33,162 bases of DNA, from positions 1-33,162 of the forward strand of contig CAKNIB010000011.1 in the NCBI GenBank assembly GCA_930979925.1. Reading direction: 5' to 3'. Under the pieces are notes generated by a model. It ran no database searches. It saw only the letters and a list, made by a program, of their open reading frames with translations, and was not told the DNA's origin. Position numbers and translations under genes: made by a program. This document shows positions 21,843 to 29,672 of this stretch, one piece after another (within the stretch, counting starts at the first letter, position 1; every line of letters starts with the position of its first letter). Source of the stretch: an uncultured Clostridia bacterium (GTDB taxonomy: Bacteria; Bacillota; Clostridia; Christensenellales; UBA1242).

Positions 21843-23118
21843 ACATAATCTCCTTAAAAACCTCTCCGCGCACTGCATAAGAGGCGAACTCGTCAAAGCT
21901 TGCACAGGCTGGGGCGAGCAATATCTTTTGTCCGGCAGCGGCGTTGTTGCGAGCAAAATAGCTTGCCGATTTCATTGTAGGGAAGAGTTTTGGGCTATAT
22001 CCATACCGACTGGCACACTCAAAAATCTCCCCGCCTGCCTGACCAAAGCAGTAAATATCATCAAAGGCGTAGTTTTTGTTAAATATCTCGTCAAACTGAC
22101 AATCTTTATTTTGCCCGCCCACAAGTAGAACTAGTCCCTTTTCACCTAGCGAGTTTATAGCGGATAAAGTCGAAGAGATGTTGGTCGCCTTTGAGTCATC
22201 AAAGACATCGGCACCATTGACCTGACCGAGGTACTCAAGTCTATGCGGAGGAGCCTTAAAGGATATTATCGCCTCTTTAATCACATTTGGTTTTATCCGA
22301 AAACTTACCGCAATAGCCGTCGCAGCCAGTACGTTTTCTAGATTTTTCTCGCCAAAAAGTGGGATATCGTTTAGTGATATAATCTTTGTCTTATTATGAT
22401 AAATGGCGTTATTTTTAACAAAAACGCCCTTATTTAACAATTTTTTTGAGAAAAAAAGCACTTTTTTTGAAATTTTCAGCGTTCGTGTGATTTTGTCATC
22501 AAAATTTAAAACCACTTTTTGACGCCTGCCTTTTAAAATTTTACTCTTCACTCTTACATATTCATCAAATGAGCCATGTCTGTCGATATGATCGGGCGCA
22601 AGGTTTAGCACGCAGGCAAGGTCAGGTGAAAAATATTTTGATAGCTCCAGCTGAAAGTTTGAAACCTCGCATACTGATAATGATTGTTTGTCCGTTTGAA
22701 GAGCAGTGCTTGAGATAGGCAAGCCAATATTGCCACACACAAAGGTTTTGCGTCCTGCCTTTTTGAAGATGTCGCCAACAAGCGAGGTCACAGTTGTCTT
22801 GCCGTTTGTACCCGTTATGCCAATGACCTTACCTTTTGTAAAAAGATAGCCAAGGTCAAGCTCGCTGATAATAGGCGTCTTTGCAACAATAAAATGTGAT
22901 ATCAGCTGATTGCCTATCACTTTTATCCCTGGGCTCACCACCACAAGGTCATATTTTTGCATAAGTGGATTTTTTTGATAGTTAAAGTAACTTGAAAATC
23001 TGTTCTCATCATCATATACACTTACGCAGGCACCCTGCTCATGTAATAATTTACTAGCCGATTGCCCGCTTATACCCATACCGTAAACAAGTACGCGCTT
23101 GCCTCTTAATCTTATCAT
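21808..23118 (-). CDS. murD: UDP-N-acetylmuramoylalanine--D-glutamate ligase
   Basis: Cytoplasmic ATP-dependent ligase that adds D-Glu to UDP-MurNAc-L-Ala. 436 residues, normal length. An N-terminal Rossmann domain (VLVYGMGISGQSASKLL) binds UDP; the ATP loop is GITGTNGKTTVTS; APDHIDRHGSF is the MurD version of the central ligase motif; and DDSKATN is the C-terminal domain signature. The start is ATG 23118 (residues IRLRGKRVLVYG follow). The ATG shares bases with the TGA of mraY (ATGA), a classical coupled pair, and AGGGG lies just upstream. The end overlaps ftsW. Part of the tight run mraY-murD-ftsW. Confidence 0.98.
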   Translation of the reverse strand: MIRLRGKRVLVYGMGISGQSASKLLHEQGACVSVYDDENRFSSYFNYQKNPLMQKYDLVVVSPGIKVIGNQLISHFIVAKTPIISELDLGYLFTKGKVIGITGTNGKTTVTSLVGDIFKKAGRKTFVCGNIGLPISSTALQTDKQSLSVCEVSNFQLELSKYFSPDLACVLNLAPDHIDRHGSFDEYVRVKSKILKGRRQKVVLNFDDKITRTLKISKKVLFFSKKLLNKGVFVKNNAIYHNKTKIISLNDIPLFGEKNLENVLAATAIAVSFRIKPNVIKEAIISFKAPPHRLEYLGQVNGADVFDDSKATNISSTLSAINSLGEKGLVLLVGGQNKDCQFDEIFNKNYAFDDIYCFGQAGGEIFECASRYGYSPKLFPTMKSASYFARNNAAAGQKILLAPACASFDEFASYAVRGEVFKEIMFDNFEKIEMQN

Positions 23119-24074
23119 AACACCCCTGTGACAAATAGATAGCCGATTAATGTGCCTACCCCGCACACTATCGTTATTACTATATATACTGCCACAATTC
23201 GATTTTCATGCACGCCTCTTTGCTCAAAATGATGATGAAGAGGTGCCATTTTAAAGATACGCTTGTGCGTCTTCTTGTAATATCCCACCTGCAAGATGTC
23301 TGACAACACGGTCAGCACAAAAAGAATGCCAATTATCGGCATAATAAGCTCGAGCCCTGAAAATACCGCAAGTGAGGCAATAGCTCCGCCAAGTGCAAGC
23401 GAGCCTGTATCACCCATAAATATCTTGGCAGGAAAACAGTTGAAGAGAAAAAAGCCCACTAAGCTCCCCAAAAGCGCAAAAGAGATTATAGAATAATTTT
23501 GAAAGCCAAGCAGAGCCAAAATTATTCCAAAGAAAAGTAGATAACTGCCACTAACTCCAGTTGCCAGCCCGTCAAGCCCATCAGTGAGGTTGACCGCGTT
23601 TGTAACTGCGACATAGAAAAACACGATAAATGGTATGATAAAAATGCCAAGGTCTAGTTTTAAGCCAAATAAGTCTATTTCGCTCCCCACATTAAAATAG
23701 GCAAAGATCGCAAGAATTAGCGCAAGCGCCACCTGTCCGATTATCTTCTGGTAAGGCTTGAGACCTTCGTTTTTATGGTACTTTATCTTAATAAAATCAT
23801 CAAGAAAGCCTAAAATACCATAGCCTAGCATGGTAAGCAAAATAAGAATTGGAGTGTATACCTCTCCGCGAAGAAAAATAACTGAGGCTATACACGAGGC
23901 TATTATAAAGATCCAACCGCCCATAGTTGGCGTGCCACTCTTGCCTGCATGCTTGTCCACATAATGCAAAATAGTTTGCGACAGGTGGAACTTTTTGCAA
24001 AGCTTAAGTATAGGAACGCCTAAAATAACCGCAAGAGCTAGTCCCACCAAAAACACCAAAAAAAATTCAAGCAT
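23115..24074 (-). CDS. mraY: Phospho-N-acetylmuramoyl-pentapeptide transferase
   Basis: Membrane enzyme that attaches phospho-MurNAc-pentapeptide to undecaprenyl phosphate to make lipid I. 319 residues, normal. About ten membrane segments. The conserved catalytic and metal-binding loops are intact: GFLDDFIKI, NLTDGLDGLATG, MGDTGSLALGG and APLHHHFEQRG. TPTMGG near residue 50 is also typical. AGGAGG lies seven bases before the ATG. The first codons take part in an 11-bp hairpin with the leader, followed by a run of T, which could regulate expression. Four-base overlap with murD downstream. Upstream it is separated from murE by cloverleaf copy 3. Confidence 0.99.
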   Translation of the reverse strand: MLEFFLVFLVGLALAVILGVPILKLCKKFHLSQTILHYVDKHAGKSGTPTMGGWIFIIASCIASVIFLRGEVYTPILILLTMLGYGILGFLDDFIKIKYHKNEGLKPYQKIIGQVALALILAIFAYFNVGSEIDLFGLKLDLGIFIIPFIVFFYVAVTNAVNLTDGLDGLATGVSGSYLLFFGIILALLGFQNYSIISFALLGSLVGFFLFNCFPAKIFMGDTGSLALGGAIASLAVFSGLELIMPIIGILFVLTVLSDILQVGYYKKTHKRIFKMAPLHHHFEQRGVHENRIVAVYIVITIVCGVGTLIGYLFVTGVL

Positions 24075-24126
24075 AGAAAGGCCTCCTAATCTATTTTATT
24101 AGTTAGTTTGCTCCTCTATGCTTGAA
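24058..24126 (-). promoter_or_regulatory. Hairpin spanning the mraY start codon, followed by T8
   Basis: In the transcript, TTCAAGCATAG (24116-24126) is the exact complement of CTATGCTTGAA (24066-24076), which contains the mraY ATG. The loop of ~39 bases holds the AGGAGG, which itself is next to a small CTAAT/ATTAG hairpin. Eight T follow the stem. It has the form of an intrinsic terminator placed over the start of the gene and could block translation, transcription or both. Confidence 0.55.
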
Positions 24127-24210
24127 AATATGATTTAAAATTACATTTTAATATTTTGTAAATTGTAAGAAAAAATGCTTGATTTTTTTAATTTTAATTA
24201 ATTTCAAAAA

Positions 24211-24238
24211 TGTGGATAAGTTTGATTTATGTGTATAA
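24211..24238. promoter_or_regulatory. Two DnaA-box-like sites beside cloverleaf copy 3
   Basis: TGTGGATAA (24211-24219) and TGTGTATAA (24230-24238) both fit the reverse of TTATNCACA, same orientation, 19 bp apart, ending two bases before the cloverleaf. In AT-rich DNA single matches are expected by chance, so only the pairing is notable. Confidence 0.3.
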
Positions 24239-24240
24239 GC

Positions 24241-24359
24241 ACGAGGCTTGCCTAATAACTCTTTTTCCCAAAAAGTTGTTATTAGGATGAGGTGACAATC
24301 AAAGATTGACACCTCATAAAAGAGACCGAAAGGTGTTTCGGTCTCTTTACAAGCCTCGT
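24241..24359. repeat. Cloverleaf element, copy 3
   Basis: Closing stem ACGAGGCTTG (24241-24250) with CAAGCCTCGT (24350-24359). Arm 1: CCTAATAAC/GTTATTAGG plus CTTTTT/AAAAAG around CCC (24251-24286). Arm 2: ATGAGGTG/CACCTCAT and CAATC/GATTG around AAA with an A-A mismatch (24287-24317). Arm 3: AAAGAGACCGAAA/TTTCGGTCTCTTT (24319-24348). Relative to copies 1 and 2, two arm-2 base pairs are changed on both sides at once. It lies 100 bp downstream of the murE stop. Confidence 0.9.
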
Positions 24360-24407
24360 TGTCAAATTACTTAAAGTTTAAAGTTGTCAAATTACTTAAA
24401 GATTAAA
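24358..24407. repeat. 25-bp tandem duplication beside cloverleaf copy 3
   Basis: The unit starting GTTGTCAAATTACTTAAAG occupies 24358-24382 and 24383-24407 with a single mismatch. Its first two bases belong to the closing stem of the cloverleaf. Confidence 0.85.
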
Positions 24408-24458
24408 TAGGATTTATTTTAATATAACTTTATACTTTGCCAACCTAAGTTAAACTCT

Positions 24459-25958
24459 TTATTCTCTCTCGTCCTCGTCGTTTTGAAATTGGCTGATATA
24501 TGGCTTTGGTCGGTCTACTTCACGCAAGCGTTTGCGGTAGTAAGAATATACCACATCAAAATCGTTGTATGGTATTTTCTTGCCCTTTATCTCTTGATAT
24601 TTTTCAGCACCTTTGCCAGCAATCACTATGGTTTCACCATGGTCAAAGTGGTCAAGCGCGTACTCAATCGCCTGTTTTCGGTTCTCTATAATTTCACACC
24701 TCTTGGTTGCACCCTGCAAAATCTCGCCAATTATATCATAAGGTGGCTCAAAACGTGGGTTATCGCTGGTCAAAATCACCTCGTCGGCAAGTTCTGAGGC
24801 AATCTTGCCCATAATTGGTCGCTTTTGTCTGTCACGATTACCTCCACAGCCAAAGATTACAACAAGTTTATTTTTTGACAAGTCTTTTGCCGTTTTTAAT
24901 ATGTTTTCAAGCCCATCAGGAGTATGCGCATAATCTATAACTATATTATGGTTATCCATTTTAATTATATTAAACCTGCCCTCGACCGGACTTATACAAC
25001 TCATACCAAGGCGGACAAGCTCCTTAGTTACGCCAAGGCTTCTAGTGATTGCAATCGTTGCAAGTGCATTTAAAATATTATAGTCGCCAACGAGTTCGGT
25101 TTTAATATCTATAGGCTCACCCATATAATTACATGTAAAATGCGAGCCTTCAAACGATTTAGTTACATTCTCAGCTTTTACATCGCAAAAATCGCAATTG
25201 CCATAAGAAATGATAGGCACCTGCGGATGTAGCAGTAACGGAGTGCACATCTTGTCGTCACCACAGACTATGCCAAGTTTTACCTTGCCACGCTCAAAAA
25301 GTTTATACTTAGCCTGAGCATAGTTATCCATATTTTCAAAAAAGTCAAGGTGGTCCTCTGTGATATTGGTCAGCACTCCTATATCAAATTTTATCCCCTC
25401 CAGTTTATCAAGGCATAATGCATGGGCAGAGGCTTCCATAACAGCATATTCACAGCCTTCCTCTACCATCTCTTTAAAAAGTTTGTGGAGCATATATGGG
25501 TCAGGCGTAGTAAAGCCGGTATCTATTATTTGGTCACCAATTTTTGCGCCAAGCGTGCCAATAACACCCACCTTAGCGCCAGCAAATCGTAGAACATCGG
25601 TAGTTGTATTTGCAATAGTGGTCTTGCCATTTGTACCAGTAATAGCTATAATTTTAAGTTTATCACAAGCCCTACCAAAAAAGTTACGACTTGCAATCGC
25701 ATAGGCTTTTCTTGCATTTTCTACAGTGATTATTCTTGGGTCAGGATTTCTATATTCGCTGAAAACCACACTTGCACCATTTTTAAACGCCTCGCCAATA
25801 AGATTGTTACCATCGATATTTGTGCCCTTGAGCGCAATAAAGAGATCGCCATCCTGCACCTCTCCGTGAGAAATCTTAATATCTTTAATGTCAAGGTCAT
25901 CAAGCGCTGGGTCGTATTTTTTAATTCTAATATCTTTTAATATATCTTTAAGAAGCAC
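24459..25958 (-). CDS. murE: UDP-N-acetylmuramoyl-tripeptide synthetase, meso-DAP type
   Basis: Adds the third stem-peptide residue to UDP-MurNAc-L-Ala-D-Glu. 499 residues. ATP loop GTNGKTT at 108-114, NITEDHLDFF in the central domain, and DNPR at 399-402 in TSDNPRFEPP. DNPR is the established marker of meso-diaminopimelate specificity (the Lys enzymes differ there), so this organism should have mDAP-type peptidoglycan. The start is GTG 25958, five bases after GGAGG; it gives the family N-terminus LLKDILKDI. A TTG four codons earlier lies inside the ribosome binding site. The C-terminal ~20 residues are a charged extension. AT-rich gaps separate it from ddl (upstream) and mraY (downstream). 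Confidence 0.97.
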   Translation of the reverse strand: MLLKDILKDIRIKKYDPALDDLDIKDIKISHGEVQDGDLFIALKGTNIDGNNLIGEAFKNGASVVFSEYRNPDPRIITVENARKAYAIASRNFFGRACDKLKIIAITGTNGKTTIANTTTDVLRFAGAKVGVIGTLGAKIGDQIIDTGFTTPDPYMLHKLFKEMVEEGCEYAVMEASAHALCLDKLEGIKFDIGVLTNITEDHLDFFENMDNYAQAKYKLFERGKVKLGIVCGDDKMCTPLLLHPQVPIISYGNCDFCDVKAENVTKSFEGSHFTCNYMGEPIDIKTELVGDYNILNALATIAITRSLGVTKELVRLGMSCISPVEGRFNIIKMDNHNIVIDYAHTPDGLENILKTAKDLSKNKLVVIFGCGGNRDRQKRPIMGKIASELADEVILTSDNPRFEPPYDIIGEILQGATKRCEIIENRKQAIEYALDHFDHGETIVIAGKGAEKYQEIKGKKIPYNDFDVVYSYYRKRLREVDRPKPYISQFQNDEDERE

Positions 25959-26144
25959 GCTTTCCTCCAATAATATTTTATTCTATTACTGACAATATAA
26001 AAATTTAACCATAGTCACAAAAATAGTTAAAAATAGACATAAATTTTATTAATTTATAAAAATAATAAGAAAAAATAAATATTTAGTTAATTTTTACGTA
26101 ATTTTTAATATTTTTTATTATTTTTAATCAATTTAATTTAATTT

Positions 26145-27269
26145 TTAGCTCATTTTATATTTAACATGGTCTTCCATATCAATATATTTTTGGATAGCCT
26201 CACTATTAAAAGAATAAATTAAATTTTTTTTCTTTTTGTAGCGCTCTATTCCCTCTTCAATAAGCGAGGTTAAAAGGTCGGCAAAAGGCAGTGAGAAAAG
26301 ATTGTATGCAAGCGAGCCAGGAATAGAATTAAGCTCATTTACATACATGATATTGTCCTTCTGGTCATATAAAAAGTCCACTCTTACCACGCCGTCACAA
26401 AGAAGCGCGCCATATGCCTGCTTTGCAAGTTTAGTTATCTTCCCATCAAGCTCTTTTGCAACCTTGCCCTTTTCTTCTTTTGCTGAAATATATTTATCTG
26501 TAAAGGTATAAATTTTACTTTTACCTACCTCTTTGACAGTGCTTGAGAACATTTTATCGCCAATTTTGACAACCGCACAACAAAACTCTCGTGCGTTTTC
26601 GACAAACTGCTCGACAATAATCTTGTCATCATAGACGAAACTTTCTTCTATCAAACTTTCAAGTTTTGCCCCATCTTCACATATGCTAATACCCACACTA
26701 CTGCCCAAACTTGCAGGTTTTATAATGCATGGAAGCTTTATTTTCTCTTTAATTTCACTTAAAATTTCAACCTTTTTTGCCTTATATTCGTCTATGTTAA
26801 AGTGCACATATGCTGGCGTTTTGATATGCGCAGATTTTAACATGATTTTAGTGAGCACCTTATCCATACAAAGGGCACTAGAAACCAGCGAGGAGGAGGT
26901 GTATGCAATCTCGGCAAGCTCAAGTAGACCTTGCAAGGCACCATCTTCGCCGCCATGTCCATGATTACAGAGCAGGGCACAGTCAATTTTGATTTTCTCT
27001 TTTATTTTGCCATTTTTTGATAAAACAACATTGCCTTTGCCAAACTCAAAGCTCACAGCCCTGACATTTTTCGCAAATTTATTAAAATTTAAAAAAGTTT
27101 GTGGAGAATTTAAATTTTTTCCAGTGACAAAAGTTCCGTCTGATTTTATATAGATAGGCAAAACTTTGTATTTAGATTTTGGCAGTGCCTTCATCGCTTG
27201 CATAGCTGTAATTATTGATATATCATGCTCAACACTTTTACCGCCAAAAAATACCGCTATATTTTTCAT
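26145..27269 (-). CDS. ddl: D-alanine--D-alanine ligase
   Basis: ATP-grasp ligase that makes D-Ala-D-Ala for MurF. 374 residues, normal length. The N-terminal motif FFGGKSVEHDISIITA and HGHGGEDGALQGLLE are family-typical. The ATP-grasp segment IIKPASLGSSVGISICED and the C-terminal NELNSIPGSLAYNLF, with the Mg-binding Glu and Asn and the active-site Ser, are intact. I see no sequence sign of a D-Lac (VanA-type) ligase, but this cannot be excluded by eye. AAGGAG lies five bases before the ATG. It stands between murF and murE, so it feeds its neighbour directly. The flanking gaps are almost pure A and T; the upstream one holds a 19-bp tandem repeat. Confidence 0.97.
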   Translation of the reverse strand: MKNIAVFFGGKSVEHDISIITAMQAMKALPKSKYKVLPIYIKSDGTFVTGKNLNSPQTFLNFNKFAKNVRAVSFEFGKGNVVLSKNGKIKEKIKIDCALLCNHGHGGEDGALQGLLELAEIAYTSSSLVSSALCMDKVLTKIMLKSAHIKTPAYVHFNIDEYKAKKVEILSEIKEKIKLPCIIKPASLGSSVGISICEDGAKLESLIEESFVYDDKIIVEQFVENAREFCCAVVKIGDKMFSSTVKEVGKSKIYTFTDKYISAKEEKGKVAKELDGKITKLAKQAYGALLCDGVVRVDFLYDQKDNIMYVNELNSIPGSLAYNLFSLPFADLLTSLIEEGIERYKKKKNLIYSFNSEAIQKYIDMEDHVKYKMS

Positions 27270-27289
27270 AAAAACTCCTTAAAAATTGA

Positions 27290-27338
27290 TTTATTTTCAA
27301 AAAAATGTTTTATTTTCAAAAAAATGTTTTATTTTAAT
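27290..27338. repeat. 19-bp tandem repeat upstream of ddl (2.5 units)
   Basis: Two identical units starting TTTATTTTCAAAAAAATG (27290-27308 and 27309-27327) and an 11-base partial third. It lies in the ddl leader, about 20 bp before the start codon, where a change in unit number would alter the distance to any upstream promoter. Confidence 0.85.
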
Positions 27339-27391
27339 ATTTTTTCATATTTTTTTATTTAATTTACATAAATTTTTATTTTTATAAACTT

Positions 27392-28810
27392 TTATTGATA
27401 ATTATCAGGCAAATCATTTTCAAAAAGAATTACACAGCCTTTAATAGTCAACAGCTCTAAAATTTCTTTCTGCTTTTTTCGAGTTGAGGCAAAAAATATT
27501 TTATTTCTATCAAAGTTATGAGATATGGCACCAGAGAGTAGGTCGTTTTTATTAATTTCATTCATGATAATGATATAGTCGGCAACATCGGCTATCTGCG
27601 TGCCGAGTTTAAAGTTTGCCTGTGACTGCTGAGCGCCCATCTCGACAAGCCCAGGGGTGACCACAATCTTGACACCTTTAAATCTCGATAAAACTTCAAG
27701 CGCCTCTTTTGCGCCAATAGCATTTGAGTTGTAGGAGTCATCAAGTATAGTTGAGTAATTATTTTTTAGCACCTCAAGTCTATGAGGAGAGGGAGTGAGG
27801 CTCTTAATTGCAGAGGCAATGTCCTCGCGTGATATTCCTAAGACGTAGGCAAGAGCTGAAGCGGTAACGATATTGTCGATGTTACATTTGCCTAAAAGTC
27901 TTGTAGTAACTTTTGTGGCTTTTCCATCAAGTAAGAGGTCAAATGTGCTTCCATTTTCGTCCATTTCTACATTTTCAGCGCGTGCGAAGGCATTTTTATA
28001 ATTTGCAAGATATTTATTGCCGGTAAAATTTTTATACAATTTATAGGTAGACGGGCTGTCACCATTAAATACCATAGTTCCGTCTTTTGCTAGATTTTTT
28101 GGGAGCTCATTTTTTGTCTCTTCTATATTTTTTAGTGTCCTAAAAGTTTCAATGTGCTGACTGCCTATGGTTGTAAGTATTCCATAACTTGGCTTGACAA
28201 GACGAGTAAGCGCTTCAATGTCGCCCTTGTGGCGGGCTCCCATTTCGGCAATAAAGACATCGTGGTCATCAAGGTCGTCAAGTATTGTCTTGGTGACGCC
28301 CATTTCGGTATTGTAGCTTTTTGGCGTTGTGCAAACCTTGTACTCCTTTTCAAGCATGGTGGCAAGGATATTTTTGGTGGATGTTTTGCCGTAGCTCCCA
28401 GTAATACCTATTTTTATTATCTTCAATTTGGCAAGCTTTTTTCTTGCTTTTTTTACATAGCCCTTTTTGATAAGGTTCTCAAATGGGAGAAGAAGGTAGT
28501 GGGTCAATACTATCACAAAGGGAGCTAGTAGAAAGACAACCGCGCAGTCTAATATTTTAAGATAAATATTTTTAACAAAATAGTTTATAAGAAAGAAAAT
28601 GGCTATCGTTAAAATTAGGTAGATTAAGATAAACCTAATCATCCGTTTAGTAAAGACCAGTTTGTTTTTGTCGCCAAAAGCTAGGTGAAAATTGAAAACA
28701 TTATTTAAAAACACTTTGACATAATAGCCGTTAAGTTGATAGGTTTTAATAAAAATATAGCTCCAAATGGCAAATATTATCACACATACACATATGTTCA
28801 CATATAACAT
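27392..28810 (-). CDS. murF: MurF-type ligase with an N-terminal membrane domain
   Basis: MurF joins D-Ala-D-Ala to the UDP-MurNAc-tripeptide. 472 residues. The catalytic and C-terminal Mur ligase domains are clear: GITGSYGKTSTKN (ATP loop, 138-144), AEMGARHKGDI, TTIGSQHIETF, and DDSYNSNAIGAKEAL of the C-terminal domain, which is MurF-type. The first ~130 residues are unlike a standard MurF: instead of the UDP-binding domain there are three hydrophobic segments (about 5-22, 59-78 and 86-108) and a basic stretch. The enzyme should thus be membrane-bound, and how it binds UDP is unclear. The ATG directly follows the TAA of the hydrolase, with GGGAGGG inside the end of that gene. A MurT-like role is less likely, as no GatD neighbour is present. 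Confidence 0.88.
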   Translation of the reverse strand: MLYVNICVCVIIFAIWSYIFIKTYQLNGYYVKVFLNNVFNFHLAFGDKNKLVFTKRMIRFILIYLILTIAIFFLINYFVKNIYLKILDCAVVFLLAPFVIVLTHYLLLPFENLIKKGYVKKARKKLAKLKIIKIGITGSYGKTSTKNILATMLEKEYKVCTTPKSYNTEMGVTKTILDDLDDHDVFIAEMGARHKGDIEALTRLVKPSYGILTTIGSQHIETFRTLKNIEETKNELPKNLAKDGTMVFNGDSPSTYKLYKNFTGNKYLANYKNAFARAENVEMDENGSTFDLLLDGKATKVTTRLLGKCNIDNIVTASALAYVLGISREDIASAIKSLTPSPHRLEVLKNNYSTILDDSYNSNAIGAKEALEVLSRFKGVKIVVTPGLVEMGAQQSQANFKLGTQIADVADYIIIMNEINKNDLLSGAISHNFDRNKIFFASTRKKQKEILELLTIKGCVILFENDLPDNYQ

Positions 28811-29533
28811 TTATCCCTCCCAAAAATCGCGCACAATTTTATAAAACTCAAGAGGCCTATCTAAAAAGCAAAAATGCCCAGCTTGCGATATGACCTTTAA
28901 AGATGAGCCTCTTATTAATTTGTTTAACCTTTTTGCCATATAAAGAGGGGTAGCGTCGTCATTTTCTCCCCATACTATCAGCGTCTTTACCGACATTTTA
29001 CGACAATAATCCTCTAAATATGTGTTTACTATGCTGACAAAGGTCCTTCGCATTTCGGGTGAGAGCGATTTATAGTCGCTTGAGCCAAAGGACTCTATAT
29101 CTTTGCCGTGTTTCTTCCTATGTTTATATTTATATATGCGCATATAATAACTAAGTTTACGCTTAGGCTTAAGTCCAGCGCTATCTACTAGTATGCAAGA
29201 ATGCACAAGTGACCGCTTGACCGCCGAAAGTATAATAGCAACGCGTCCGCCAAACGAGTGCCCAAGGATGTCACAATGGTCTATGTGCAAATGCTCACAT
29301 AAACTCATGACCATGCCAACATATGTAAATATGTTCCAATCACTTATGGTCTTATCAGAATGTCCAAACGGCGGAAAATCAACTGACAAAAAGGACTTTT
29401 CAGGAAACTTTGAAATTAAGTCCTTAAAAACCTCCCCTTCACACCCCCAACCATGCAAAAGAAGGATGGGCGAGCAAGATTGACGGTTATAAAATTTGTA
29501 AAAGACTTTTTCGCCATTATAAAGATAAATCAT
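28811..29533 (-). CDS. Alpha/beta-fold hydrolase coupled to murF
   Basis: 240 residues, cytoplasmic, no signal peptide. Complete catalytic triad for the fold: nucleophile Ser93 in GHSFGG, acid Asp in GENDDATP (192/193) and His220 in AGHFCFLDRP. The oxyanion-hole motif LLLHGWG is near residue 25. A basic stretch KPKRKLSYYMRIYKYKHRKK (122-141) lies in the lid region and might contact membrane or nucleic acid. Substrate unknown. Its TAA is followed at once by the ATG of murF, and its last codons hold the murF ribosome binding site, so the two are co-translated. The gene starts divergently from spoVG with a weak ribosome binding site. A link to cell-wall metabolism is inferred only from this coupling. 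Confidence 0.88.
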   Translation of the reverse strand: MIYLYNGEKVFYKFYNRQSCSPILLLHGWGCEGEVFKDLISKFPEKSFLSVDFPPFGHSDKTISDWNIFTYVGMVMSLCEHLHIDHCDILGHSFGGRVAIILSAVKRSLVHSCILVDSAGLKPKRKLSYYMRIYKYKHRKKHGKDIESFGSSDYKSLSPEMRRTFVSIVNTYLEDYCRKMSVKTLIVWGENDDATPLYMAKRLNKLIRGSSLKVISQAGHFCFLDRPLEFYKIVRDFWEG

Positions 29534-29596
29534 ATCTTCTTTTATGAAAATTTTTGTAATAAGTTGTAAATATAACGAAAAATTATTAAAAATGTT

Positions 29597-29624
29597 TTGT
29601 TTTTAAAATAAACAATGATAAAAT
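29597..29624 (+). promoter_or_regulatory. Candidate sigma-A promoter for spoVG
   Basis: TTGTTT (29597-29602), 16-bp spacer, TAAAAT (29619-29624). Moderate match. The known Bacillus spoVG promoter uses sigma-H, but no convincing sigma-H elements are seen here. Confidence 0.5.
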
Positions 29625-29672
29625 ATAGATAGGTTGAAAAAACCAAATCTACTAAAAGGAAGGTATAAAGAC

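Noticed and set aside
10285..24359. Reading the three cloverleaf copies as CRISPR repeats or integron attC sites
   Set aside because: They are 4-10 kb apart with unrelated sequence between them, there are no cas genes or integrase, and each has three arms rather than one hairpin.
28154..28528. 124-codon plus-strand frame opposite murF
   Set aside because: Antisense to the conserved ATP-loop region of murF, no start signals.
27392..28810. MurT (amidotransferase partner) instead of MurF
   Set aside because: No GatD glutaminase gene beside it, and the C-terminal DDSYNSN motif is MurF-type; the unusual N-terminus keeps some doubt.
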